Positions 48,513 to 61,048 of a stretch of DNA of 64,000 nucleotides are shown piece after piece. Below the pieces are notes generated by a model, which was not told the origin of the DNA, made no database searches, and worked only from the letters and a program-made list of their open reading frames with translations. The DNA lies in contig JANVCC010000040.1 of the NCBI GenBank assembly GCA_025345505.1, positions 12,864,023 to 12,928,022 on the forward strand. Direction: 5' to 3'. The DNA comes from Todiramphus chloris collaris (Eukaryota; Chordata; Aves; Coraciiformes; Alcedinidae). Both the position numbers and the translations under genes were made by a program. Position 1 is the first letter of the stretch; every line of letters starts with the position of its first letter.

Positions 48513-51500
48513 TTTGGTAGAAGTAAATCTGATATGATAGATTTAGACAATTGGAGAAAGACCTTAGAGATGCAAACCTCATTGAGTCAGGAAAAAAAAA
48601 AAGAATAAAAAGTCCTTTTCTTGAGGTAATTTTTGAGGTAATTGAGGTCTAGGATTAGATACAAGAGCTGTATGACATCTAATTGAGAAGGACTGTGATA
48701 TGACAGAAAACTGGATGGCTTTGTCTGAAGTTTAACAATTATATTGAGGGCAGTTATTGTCATGATTTATCTAATTTCTTAGTATCCCTGCATGAGCAAT
48801 TAAGAGATCTCAGCAGCAGAAAAGGATTAAGGCATGATGCTTGCGATCTGTTTGTGTGATCCCTTCTGAAGTTCACTAGCCATTTCATCTTGCTAAAAGC
48901 AGAACTGGACTCTCACAGCGTGCACTCTGCTCACTGCTTGCTATGGTGTGCACAGTTTCAGCCAGCCTTCTATCTCTTCTCTACATCTTGTGTGATTACA
49001 GTTCAGTTCTTCAGTAAACCAACCAGATGACACAAACTCAAAATAAAACAAAGCAAAAACTTATCAAAGAAATAAAACTACAGACATTATCTTGGAATGT
49101 AAGACACACAGAGAAGAAGATTTCTTAGTTTTGTTCTCAGACCACTAACATATTCTTCAATCTCAAATATATATACTCTGCCAGTGCATCATCTCTGGAA
49201 AAGAAATATTCTTCGGATTTTGTCGCATTCAAAACATAACAGGGATGTCAGGTAACTAATGTCACTTTCACTGTTAAGGTTAAGTCAGCTCAGTTAGAAA
49301 GCTTATGTAATTCACCTTGAAGATTATGATTCACTTCTAACATTATCCTCAAATTAAAAGTTCATATATAAGTTAGCATCAGCAAGCTCTTTCTCCTTGC
49401 AGTTCACATTGTCCTAAAGTGTTCCCTTGGGTCCTTTTGCTTGGGAAACCATTGATATTATTCTTACTGCTATTTCTCACTAAACCAGCGTGGCTAGAAA
49501 TAGGTTAAAAGAATAAAGAGATCATGATGAAAGCAGGCAATTGAAGATTTCAGGATTACATTTACAAAGACCTGAGAAGAAAATATCAAGCTGGTACTGT
49601 AAACATGGAGAGCTGTAGTAAACAGTTAAGAACATTTTTTGTCAGCATTCAAGTAATGGGCAGCTATTTATAACAGGTGCTTGTTTGCTATGAGCAACAG
49701 AAAATCCCATTTGTAAAATCTGCACTATCATTTACTGGAAAGTTTTAGCCTCTGATTAATTAGGCTGTACCCAAGGGCACTCAGGAAGACAAAAAAAATC
49801 TTGAAAAGACCTGTTAGGAGTGCTTCCAGAAAGACTGTATACACCGGGAGTCTGGCTCCATCTAAATATTTAAAAGAGGACAAATGTTTAAAACACAATT
49901 TCCTTAGTCCAGACCTCAAGTCTTCAGGTGCCAGGTTCAAAATGATGACTTGTTTCCCATGCCAGTAAAGATTCATAGAAAATGGCCATTCCACATTTTC
50001 AAAGGATGCAAAGACTTTATATCTATCTGCTGCAAAAGATGCACACATGGGCCACTGAACATAGGCAAGAAATGTGAGTAATCCCTGATAACAGACAGAC
50101 TGGAAATAGCAGTGGGACTGCATTAGTTGAAGGCTTATGCTAAAGAAATGTAATCACCAGATGACATCACACAGGTAATGAGAGGCCTTTCAACCTACTC
50201 TAACTTGATCATAATCAGGGGCTGAAGCAAGTCACATTTTACTCATCATGTAATTATATTTATTACAAGACACAACTGAGTGAGAAATCAGCCACTTGTT
50301 AACTGTGTCATCTTGTAGAGCAGGGAGCATGAACCTCAGCCTTCTGCATCCTGGAAACACTGCACTGGGGAAGCAGATACTGCTGGTACTTGGCTGAAAT
50401 GGGCATGTTGGGGCACTGCAGAAATCAAAGTGCCCCTTGAGATGAGTTACAGCTTCTGGGATTAAGGCACAGTGTTAAGATGCTTTGTTGAGTTGTGGCA
50501 CTCTATGAAAATTCTAATGAGGAGATGGCCAATGGTTCCCGGAGCAGGAATCAGGTCTTCTCCTGCTCTACAAACGGTAACTGCCATGAGGTGGTACAGA
50601 GGGAATCTGTGGACAATGTAAAGACAGACACTGGCATCACAGTGCGGGCTGCTTGCACTGTGATAACCAGGGAGGGGGACAGCGGTGGCTGGGAGGATCC
50701 CAAAGCTGGCACTGGCACAGTAGTTATGCACCAGAGACACAAAGTCAGCTCGGCAGGTTACTGTCATGACTTCTAGCAAGCGGGCTTGTTACTGAAGAGT
50801 ATCTCATTTCGAATGTTTACAGTGATAGAATTACTGTTTGCATTTCAGCTCATCAATGAAACTAAATCTTATTTATATGATTTAATAATTAGATGCATTT
50901 AATTATTAATGTAAATATAATACCAGGAAAATCTAAATAATTAATGATATACTTATAAATAATTTCTGTTAGTGAAATAGATTGAGAAAATGATTTGTTC
51001 TTAACATTAGACTTATAAATATTTAAAAACAAGTCCCAACAACGTAGTTTACAGACACTAAGAACCCAAATGTTCCTAAGCCATTTACACAGTGTATAAT
51101 ACAGCTATTACACTTGAAGATAAAAACAACTAATGATATGCCCGGCCATAGGCTTTGATTTACAGCCAGGAAGTTGGAAATAATTTTAAATATGACTTTA
51201 CACATTGCTGAGTGTTTTATAAATAAGATGAAATTGATTTCTAAAAAATCTTTTCCTTGAATCGGAGTATTTGAACACAGATGAACCAGGCAATGCTTTT
51301 GTTTGGTGGCTGATATGACATACAACTGAATGTGGAGCTGGATCTTTATGTTCAGCTGTGCTATGATTAATGTAATGTAAACTGGGGGAAAACATGACTT
51401 TCTGCTACATTATAATCCCCAATCACCTGGGGTAAGTGTCACCAGCATAAATTATTACAGCCTTGGGCCTGCTCTGATTTACTCTCACTTGTAACGACTA

Positions 51501-53083
51501 TGAAGCCCACTGTGACAGCCACCATCATTCATATCTAGTGATGCACTTGGGTTGCTGACTTTATATTGACTTAAATTGAAAAATAAATGGGAACCTATGT
51601 TGGAGTAAGGAGCACAAATAGCTGTTGGAGCCCCTTGGATCTGGATCCACCAATGTGTTCTAACAACTACAAAGCAATGAGAAGCAGTTGTACTGCAGAG
51701 AACCAGCGGTGTTTCTGCATCTTTAGTGTTTCATCACTGAAATACATTTTTTTTAGAGAAGAAATTTAGATTTTACCTGAGAAAAGAAATACTTTCAAGA
51801 GATTTTTCCAATAAGCCTATATATTTTAACTCCTAGATTTGGCAGGTTACTTCAAAACAGTACAGGAAACAAATATTTTCTATTCAATTCTGCTCTCTTG
51901 GAATGATTTTTCAGTGATGCAGCTGTAATTCTATACAATTCTGTTGGTTTAATCTCTTTTATTTCTACAGGTCACTATCATAACAGATGAGATTGTTCTA
52001 TAATCATCAGGTGGTAAACCAAAGTATCACACTGATGCCTTAGAATTATTTATGATCATGAAGAACATGAACATGTTGGTCTAATTGATCAACACATCAG
52101 TTAGAAAATCATTTTTATTCCCATTCCCATAATCCTATTGACATAGCTATCCTTGATGGTGCCTGGCAGAAACTTCACCCTAAGGAAATTTTCTGAGATT
52201 CCATAAGAGTCCGTCCACTTAAAACAGTCAAAACCATTACAGGCTACTCCCATATGTACCCAGTTATTCTAAAAGATTTCAGTCAACATGGTTCAGAAAG
52301 AGAAAAGTGATCCACATTCTACTACTTCAAGATTAAATGCTAATGTTTTCTATTTACTCAGGTATTATTTTGATAGAGGAAGGGCATTAAAAATTGTAAT
52401 CCCTCCATTTTTCTGCTCCTTTGCCATGGTATCATGTGACTGGACAACAAAACCCACTTGCTGCTGGCAGCTGCAGAGAGCCATGCCCTTGTACCACTTC
52501 TGAGGATTGTGTGCCATACCAGCGCTAACAAATTTGCTCCTTTTGTGACCGTGTGAAGGCCCCTGGTGTGGGAGATGCATGGACAAATAATGTGTGTACC
52601 CTGTTATACATGGAAAACATTCTTGTCCTATGGTTTTGTAGAAGGGAAGGTGTCCGGCTTAGTCACATGGGGAGTAGATTTGTGTGCTATTTTTAATTCC
52701 CCCACAGTACTGCTTCAGCCACTGATCACTGGATTAACGTGATAGGCAGAGCAAGGAGAGGCCCCAGTTCAAGTAGTAAATTAAACATCACGTGTTTACT
52801 TCTTAGCAGAAACCCTAAGAAATCTGGGGGTAATACCAAGTTTTGTTGTATTGCAATCATATTCAAGTGCATTTTAAACAAAAAATAGTCTTTTTAGGAT
52901 GTAAATTTATTTCAGGCGTGTAATTGTAAGATATTCTGATTTTTTGTGAGAATACATTAAATGAGTACCTGTGGCAGCATTTTCAATAGCTGGATTTATG
53001 TATTGTAGCCAGATGCCATCATTTCTCCAAGTAGCAGCATAGACCTTACCACCTGAAATAGTTGTGCCTTAGCTGCTCTCTTT
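48513..53083. other. Unique AT-rich non-coding sequence
   Basis: About 4.6 kb without a recognised gene. It contains a 131-codon ATG-initiated minus-strand frame (49728-50123) without an identifiable domain. At 50462-50779 is a GC-richer patch open on both strands. A dense TAAT/ATTA cluster lies at 50883-50963, followed by AT-rich sequence to about 51.6 kb that has the look of a conserved non-coding element. That last point is an impression only. Confidence 0.5.
50883..50963. promoter_or_regulatory. Dense TAAT/ATTA (homeodomain-type) motif cluster
   Basis: About a dozen overlapping TAAT or ATTA cores fall within 81 bases, including TTAATAATTAG, TTTAATTATTAATG and AATAATTAATGA. Such cores are the usual binding sites of homeodomain proteins and are common in developmental enhancers. 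AT-rich DNA also yields them by chance, so the call rests on density alone. No gene nearby can be named as target. Confidence 0.3.
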
Positions 53084-53102
53084 AAAAAAAAAAAAAAAAA
53101 AA
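53084..53102. repeat. Poly-A run left of assembly gap
   Basis: Nineteen A residues run up to the first N. Together with the A run on the other side, this suggests the gap interrupts one long A tract. Confidence 0.9.
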
Positions 53103-53202
53103 NNNNNNNNNNNNNNNNNNNNNNNNNNNNNNNNNNNNNNNNNNNNNNNNNNNNNNNNNNNNNNNNNNNNNNNNNNNNNNNNNNNNNNNNNNNNNNNNNN
53201 NN
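53103..53202. other. Assembly gap of exactly 100 N
   Basis: One hundred N characters. This round length is commonly used for gaps of unknown size, so true distances across it may differ. Open frames translated through the gap are meaningless. Confidence 0.98.

Positions 53203-53249
<47 letters not shown>
53203..53249. repeat. Poly-A run right of assembly gap
   Basis: Forty-seven A residues follow the gap. With the left flank there are at least 66 A residues in one tract. This could be a true long homopolymer, the poly-A tail of an unrecognised retrocopy, or an assembly artefact at contig ends. CR1 does not carry poly-A tails, so CR1 is not the source. Confidence 0.9.
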
Positions 53250-53250
<1 letters not shown>

Positions 53251-53596
53251 CAGCATTTCCAGTTTGACTCTTTGGGCTTCCCCTTGTAGTCACAGTGGGC
53301 AGATGAGGGCTAAAACATTTATGGTAAAAAATGAGGTTCATTATATTTACAGATTTTAAATGGATCAGATTTCTCCAGCAATACATGCACAGCATTTTGG
53401 CACACTATTTACTCAATACGTTATAATAATCTGAGACCATTAGGAAAGTGCTTATTGAAGGACTTTTTCATCTTTACAAAATAAAATAGCTCTTAGAAAG
53501 CTCTGAGAGACTTTTTTTTCCATCTCCTCTCCCCCCACCCCCTTCCACTTAACTTCTTTTTCACTCCTTGGTCATTGACCTGGGACAGATATGAAT
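53250..53596. other. Unique spacer
   Basis: About 350 bases between the poly-A tract and a CR1 tail. No gene or repeat is recognised. It includes a short C-rich run near 53531-53541. Confidence 0.55.
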
Positions 53597-53792
53597 GTCA
53601 CTGTGAGAGTGACAGCACTGGAACAAGCTGCCCAGAGAGGCTGTGGAGTCTCCTTCTCTGGAGACTTTCCAGCCCCCCCTGGATCTGTTGCTGTGTGGCC
53701 TGCCCTGGTTGACCCTGCTCTGGCAGGGGGTTGGACTCGATGATCTCCAGGGGTCCCTTCCAACCCCTGTCATTCTATGATTCTATGATTCA
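53597..53792 (+). mobile_element. CR1 LINE, well-preserved 3' end
   Basis: A forward CR1 tail of about 195 bases with the blocks GGAACAAGCTGCCCAGAGAG, CTGTGGAGTCTCCTTCTCTG, CCCTGCTCTGGCAGGGGGTT and GGACTCGATGATCTCCAG. It ends in two clear ATTCTATGATT units at 53771-53792. It is close to the expected family pattern and looks the least decayed CR1 in the window, so probably the youngest. The protein-coding part is almost wholly lost by 5' truncation. Confidence 0.95.
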
Positions 53793-54981
53793 CCCAAGGC
53801 AATATAATCTATCATGTTAAGCCAAGTACTATGAATCAAAAATGTTGTGGAAGACTATCAACATATATGAAAAAAACCATACAATCAAACAAACAGCATC
53901 TTTAAACAGCTGTCATTGTTCCACTTCTCCTTGCTCTGAAAACATACGTTCATCTATTCCAATGTACACATTGAAAAAACTGGATTAATTTATCATTTTC
54001 TTCTCCTTTCTTAATCATTTTTAGTTCTACTTTGTATTTCAGAAATATGCCTTAGAACCTGATATATTTTCCTTATACAAGAGCAATGCTTCCTGCGCAG
54101 TTCAGCAGAAGTGCTTTAGGAGACAGCGTGGTGCTGAGGCAGCACTCTGTATCAAACAGGCCCTGCTCTTCGCACGTGGGCACCAGGGCGATAGGAGAAC
54201 TTGATTTTGTTTCTGTTTCCTTTCTCCTTTCTTCTCTTTGTCTGAGTGCCATCATCTATAGGACTCCATCATCCCCAGATCTTCCTCCCACCCCACCTTG
54301 ACTCCCATTCCTCCTTAACTGCACAACTCTGACAAAGACTTAAGGAGAACAGTCAAGAGCTATGCTGCATAAATACACAGATAAACAGATCTTAGCTTCT
54401 TTGAGAACCACACAAATCCCTAGATATTGCAGTGACAGGAAAGGAAATGCTTCAGGATATATCCTGGAAGCTTGGACAGTAGCGGCAGACAATACAAACC
54501 TTGTTGCCTTTGTTAATATTATCCTCTAACCATTTCCTAAGCGAATCTTCCTCGCTGTACTTGTAACTACTGCACTAGTAACGAGTTCTTGTGAGACCGC
54601 TTTTGGAATGAGAAACTAAGTAGCAGTGGGAACTGGGTGACCATTTCACTACTCCGGCCCAAATACAATGTTTCATTGCATGGGAACATCCGGATGCAGC
54701 AAAACAGTTGCTTTTCATTTCAACACTAGATTTTTTTACACTCATTGATGTAGCTGCCTGAGGCCTTGGTGTGCAGACATACAAGCAATACCTCTAAATA
54801 AAGGTTTTGAGTACCAGAAACAATAAAACCACCTTAGGTCTGTGTTTTACCTTACGTTTATGCAAGAGAGCTTGCATGCAAGGATGCACATGCTACCAGA
54901 ACACTGCTCCCAGGAACACTCCTGGTCAGTTGTTAGTACGTCAGGTGCCTCTGGACAGCACTCCCATCGTTCCACACACTT

Positions 54982-54999
54982 CCCTAACCCTAACCCTGA
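54982..54999. repeat. Short CCCTAA telomere-like run
   Basis: Two exact CCCTAA units and a third with one change (CCCTGA). This is the vertebrate telomere hexamer, but three units can occur by chance and no longer array is present. Confidence 0.5.
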
Positions 55000-55671
55000 A
55001 CATTTCAACTTCCCAACCAGGCAGCTGACAAGGCACAGGAGATGAGAGTTCTAGCCACTGCTTTGAAATGTTAGCTGAAATGTTAAGTCCTGGGTTTTGA
55101 TCTGTATGGGTTTACAGGAGGCAAAAAGCACAGTCTGAGTATCTAAGTCTTTCTCAAGAGTGTCAATAACCTGGGACCGCTACCTTCTGTGGTTCATCCG
55201 TCCATACTCAGACGTTCTAAATTAGATGTGAATTCCTATATCACAGCTGAAAATTCTATGTAACCTGACATGTACGTTTAAATCAAGATATTTGCTGCAC
55301 ACAAGATGCTGTATTTGCTTTTAGGATTTCAGGGAGTTTCTTGGAGTCATAGGAAAAGCTTTGAGATAAGCCAAAGAAAAATGGAATACCACAGTATGTG
55401 TGTTAAAATGGGTGTTATTCTAATAGCAACATGTGGATATAACTACTAACATTCTTCTGGCTAAACAAAATATCTGAGAAATGTCAAAACCGTCTTAGGA
55501 ATGCTCTTTATGTCTTTAACGCAAGAAATGTATCTGTCCATGTACCATTTCATTTGTGTAAAAAGTACTGCCATGGAGCCTAAAATAGGAATATGAACTC
55601 CTGAATCCTGGAAACCTCTGTCTAGTTTGCAAATTTCTAGTGATTTCTTATGGAAATCTGGGACACAATTT

Positions 55672-55725
55672 ACAACTGAGAATTGACCAACAACTGAGAA
55701 CTGACCTACAACTGAGAACTGACCT
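55672..55725. repeat. 18-bp tandem repeat, three copies
   Basis: Three contiguous 18-bp units at 55672-55689, 55690-55707 and 55708-55725. The second and third are identical (ACAACTGAGAACTGACCT); the first differs at two positions. The unit is not part of a transposon I recognise. The near-identity of copies suggests recent local duplication. Confidence 0.92.
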
Positions 55726-58700
55726 TTTCCGATTGATCCTCATTACAGCTTCACTGCCTATGGTCTAGGAATATCACTGACAGCTTTTTATTCCCTCCAT
55801 ACTAACATCTTTGGGATACAACTAGGGTTTGTGAGTTTTGGAAATTCTTGAAAGCTGTAGGATTCCACTGTGAGCCACGCTGAATAAACAGTTGCTTTGT
55901 ATTAATTTTACCAACTGCTGATCAACTCTGATTACTGTACTTTGAGACACAAACACAGTTCAGAAGGTTGGTTTTTTTTTTCCCCCAATATCTTCTACTG
56001 ATGAAATTATTTAAAAATCAAAAGCTTTGAAGAGAAAAGACGGTTAATAAATATATTCCATGCTGCGCGGTGCTTCTTTTACATAAGTATTTAGAAATAT
56101 ATTTTAGAAAAGTTTTCTAATTGCTGTATAAACACCAAAATTCTTTTATTAGCATTGAGCCAAACAGCATGAACAGTACGATTCTTTTTACGAACCTTAT
56201 CTTGATTTTCAGCCAATTCAATACTTGAGGAATTACCCTCCCTCCTCCTCTCCAGTTCAGGTTGCTACTTTTTATGCATAGCTTTGCATGTGAGATAAAA
56301 TGGTCAGGATAACACAAAAATGGGATGGTCTCTAAGTCTTATTCCTATGGCCTGCTTGGCTAGTCTTTGGAGTTAAATGTTGCTCTTGATCTACAATTAC
56401 AGCTCTACGTGGTAATGATCCACATTTCCACATTAAAAAATGCAGAAGGAATATACTTATTTTGACTTTCAGATGCAACTGGTGCCATTGTAATATTTGA
56501 AATGAAGTGCAGTTACTGATATCTGCCAAGTTGTACAGGCAGGCAAAGGCTTTTCCAAGACTGCAGTTAGTAAGACATGAAGGGCTATTGGTCTGTGGTG
56601 GTCAAAAGCGTACAGTCTAAAGGCCATTTGGTAAGCAAGTGTTGGAAACCTTGACTTCTACTTATTTCAAAAATAAGGATTAAGGAATTCAAACTAGCTT
56701 TATTTATTAACATGCAGCAATGATAACAACAAGTGCAAGAGGGAACCTGTTCACATAAAATAACTAGTAAGACAGAGGCAGAAGGGCATGTAAGCGTACA
56801 TTAAAGGATGTGGCAAATGCTTTGTGAAATACTCTCAGTTAATAAGGTACCCTGGTTTTTCCAAGTGGTATATTTTCACTGCTGCAAACAATTCTATGAG
56901 TTGGAATTCTATGCATCTCAGCTTTCTTTCCTCAGTTTCTAGTTGAATAGTGATGGAAAAGACAAAAAATTTAAATGCAGAAGACTAAAGCCATGTGTAT
57001 TGCTAAAACTGAACGTGTTCTTATTTTGGTGATTTAGGAATACAACTACTTTGGAGATCCTATGTCAAGATCCTTGACTATTACAAATCACTTAACTACT
57101 GAAAACTACAAAGTTGCATTTCCTTATGGTATACTTACAAATTTATAATCTAGATGTGCCTGTAGCAAATTCATTTTCCAAGAGCCATACCTGTAAAGAG
57201 TATGGTTAAAGTTTCCCCATATTAGTTTTTAATTCTGGTCAAATTGCAGCTTTGTTCAAAATGTTATTTAACTCTAAAAGGTATGAATTTAGATTATAGA
57301 TAATATATTTCCTTAGAAGGTTATTCTGCACTAAATGCTGAATACAACTACTTTTGAATTCTGCAGAACATTTACAATTGTTTAATGTTCAGTGTATAAA
57401 GGAAATAAAAAATAGCACACATCAGTTTTAGAATGACATAAATGTCATTATGACCTTCATGGATTTTCATATAGCCTACCTAATCCCTGTAAACCAAACT
57501 GATTCAAATGCACATCTTCAATCATTTCACTGCTGTTTTGCCCTCTGCTGCAGTTTTGTAAATCTCTTTCTAATATATCTGTTAAGGAAAAAGCACAGAA
57601 CACACTACCCCCAGAAAAGCCAGTTGATGCTGGTAAAGCTGGAAAGCTAAAAATCGGAGAACCTCCTTAGATACTGACATTCTGGATTTCTGTTGGTTTA
57701 ATTATATTGTATCCTTGCCTTTTGTACCACTTCAGTTACTGTTGTGTCAGCATTTCCATTATAAAGCCCTGGTCCTTGGGGTTTTATAACTCGCAGTTAA
57801 AAATTCCCTAAAGGCTACCTCTTGGCATACAAGATTTCATCCTAGAAGTGGAAACTTATCTATACATCTGTAGATATAGAAATAGTGCTTTGGACATACA
57901 TAAAGTTTCTACATGAAGGTTAAATTACACAATTTCAAAAGCCAAAGGAAGACAAAAGAAGTTTTTTAGCTTTTGTTTTTTTATTATTAATAATTTCTTT
58001 AGCCAAAATAGCTTCCTCTGAATTAAAGTTTTGAATTTGCCAATTGCTTTTGTTTAAACAAAGGAAAAAAAAAATAGGAGTAAACAGTTAGGGTGCCTTA
58101 CAATACAATTTTCTACACATATGACTTGTGCTTTGCTATGAAAATGTTGAACACATGCCCCACGCATGTCCTGCACCATGCTAATAAGAAGAGGGTTTGG
58201 CTATATTTATAGTGGCAAATTTTGGAGCTAGGGGAAGGTATGTGTCTGAAGGAAATCAGGATTGTTGAGAACTGAAGAAATTTGCTGTGTACAATACTTA
58301 GTCTAAGATGGAAAACAATGAGAAGCAGAGGAGATTTCAAAGACCTCATCATGGTTAAAAAAAAACATGAAAAGCCCACATATACTGCACAACAACAGAG
58401 CAGAAAGTGCAGTGGAACTAGTTTGTGCAAGTGGTGTCAATCACCATCTCTATGGAATGTGCTTAGTGAGTTTATTGTGCACTGCAGACCCTTTCCCCAT
58501 GTTTTTTCAGCCACAGGTACTCCTGCTGCCTACTTTAAAAATGAGGTCAGAAAAGTGATGTAAAAAATAACCAGCATTCACTCAACTGGGTGCTGCAAGC
58601 CTAGCCTCACGCTGTCGTTCAGCCCTACAAACGAATGTTACATAATACACCAGTAAGATACAAGCAATAAAGTATTTAATAAATATTTACAGTCCAACTT

Positions 58701-60876
58701 AATTTTAAGAAAGGAAGCCAAAATATGTTTTATTCTTTGCTAAGCCTATCGGCAGCTTCTCAGTTAGTGAGCAGGCACAGAAGAGCCCCGTGCTTACATG
58801 ATATACAGGGAAAGGCAACCCTGGCTCCAATAAAACTTTATAGCCCCCTTCACATCTCTCCTCTTGCAACATGCAGTCTAAATCTAGAATATTCACATTT
58901 TCCAAAAGTAATGAACATTCTTTGGCAACAAAACTGAACTGGTGGAAAAGAGACGAGACCAGCTTTCGCTCTTGTCTGGGAGGAATCGCTCACTCCAGAG
59001 AGAGCTTTGAAATCTCTTCACTGTGCTTACACTGTATAGAACATATCCTGTTGATAAAATGTTTGCTCCTGCTCCTAATATATTGCAAAAAGCTGATTGC
59101 AAAAAAAGTTTTTCAAAAAGCCTATCTGTTTGATTTGAGTAAGAGCTGGCAAGCTTGCTTTCTTGGTTCTTTTAAATGATTTTGTTTGACCTGAATTAAT
59201 TTCAAAGCTATACTTAGTCATAGCACTCAAGCTCTATGCTCAGCACTCTATGTACAGACTAAGGAAGGATTAAAATAAAAGCTCTGCTCCCCTATTCATA
59301 GCTCATGTTCTCCAGCTGTTACCTTACTCCATTTTACTGATCTTCTCACAAGGTTTCTGTGAGCTATGGAGAATGCACTTTTGCATTTCAGAACACAGCA
59401 ACAACAATATTAATGTACTGATCCTGTGTATTTCTTTGTCTTTGTGTTCTGAGGTCAGTCAAGAACTAGTACAAAATATTATTTTATCAGGGTAAAAAAC
59501 TAATTAAAAGAAAAAGCTAATGATAAGAATTATAATTACTATTCACTACAGATGCAATTATAAGGAGATAACTTCCAATTACAGCAGCAGTTGTGAAGTA
59601 GAACAACAACGACAATTAGTTCTTCTCTTTGCTGCCTGAAGACTGTTATTGTTTAATATCCTGTGGGGCGAGACAGCATGGGGAGACATAAAAGCCAGAA
59701 TGAGTATGAAAAAGGACAAATACACTAATTTTCTAGGAGTTCGATAGAAGTCATTTTGTTGCTGGTGTCCATCACCCAGCATCACTCCAAGTTATATTTG
59801 AAAGTTACTTCCATATTACACCTTTCAAGTTCTTGTTCCAATTGCTAGTGACCTTATCTAAGTCTTGATGTCTTAAGTAAAAAACTCTACACCACTTGCC
59901 TTGTTTACTGAGCTTTTAAAATGTGAAAGCCAGCCTGAATCTGTAACAAAAGCATGACAAAGGTATGTCACCTTTGACAAAAAATAAGGAGGTGCAATGT
60001 GACAGTTTTGCTGGAACTCATGAGGGCCTTCGATAGCTTCAGAAATCAAAAGGAAGATAAGCTTGCTATTGTTAGAGGCAACCTAGGGTATTTTAGCAAT
60101 ACGTAACAATTTTGGAAGAGTAATATATTCCTAGGAAAGATATCACATATAGACTGCAACTTTTTGACAAATGCTAAATTTACACTTTAAATGTCAACTT
60201 TTGAGTGGCACATTCTGACAACATCCAGCCTTTGGGGATCAATGAAATGGCCAAGCAATAGACAGCTCTCTTTCCTTAGCTACAGGACGTATCACAGAGA
60301 TGCTATTTGGAGGTGGTGAACACTGAATTTTTAGCACATTTCAATATCCCCGGTTGTGGTGAAGAGCAGCCCTGTTCTGGAAATGGATGCCACCATCTTT
60401 CCCTAAAGGATGTAGATGCCTACCTCATAGTGCATATGTTAGTGAAGGTAACAGATGGTGGGCTCTGGAGGATTACAGCTCTCCTAGAACAAACCTGTAT
60501 TGATGCGTGGACATAACTGACTGAAATGTTTGTGATGCCATCTGCCAGCGGAGAGGAGAAGCTGACTGGTCTACCTCCACTGACCTTTTATGCTTCCTTT
60601 TCCTGTCCCTTCTCAACCTGTAGAGAGACTGTTCTTGCTCTCTATTAGATTTTTAGTTTTCATATATTACTACTACCTGAGTGTAGCTCTCAGGGCACAG
60701 CATCACTGTATGTAATCCTAACCCTGCATCTGGAAGTTTATCTTCAGAACCGATGGGTTGAAAAACCCACGCTGCAGCTTTTCCAGGCCAGTCCACATGA
60801 GGATATGTGAAATAGGACTGGACTGCTCAGGTGTTACCAGTTAGTGCACAGGGGCAGCAGGGAGGCTCAGGGTACC

Positions 60877-61048
60877 CGTACCATGGCAGATGCTACACAA
60901 ACCAGTACGTTGTTCTGCTCGATCCTGACATACGCTTACGAATCACAAAGGGAGAGCTCTCCACGGCTCAGTGGGGGAGCATCCCAATGTCACGTAGTTC
61001 GTACTTCGGTGGTTGCAGTTCTCACTGACTGTACGCTCCAAGAGCACG
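60877..61048. other. CpG-dense patch
   Basis: Eleven CpG dinucleotides lie in 172 bases: 60877, 60908, 60920, 60933, 60939, 60964, 60993, 61000, 61007, 61034 and 61047. The next 170 bases hold one. The sequence is not especially GC-rich, so CpG is present at about the frequency expected without methylation-driven loss. Candidates are an unmethylated regulatory element, a recent insertion or an exon. Two short plus-strand frames cover it (60831-61028 and 60844-61065) without recognisable domains. Confidence 0.5.

Noticed and set aside
52996-53395. Poly-Phe frames across the N gap
   Set aside because: They are translations of the poly-A tract and Ns on the opposite strand, an artefact.
54982-54999. 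Interstitial telomere array
   Set aside because: Only two exact CCCTAA units plus one imperfect unit; too short to infer a chromosome fusion or telomere healing.
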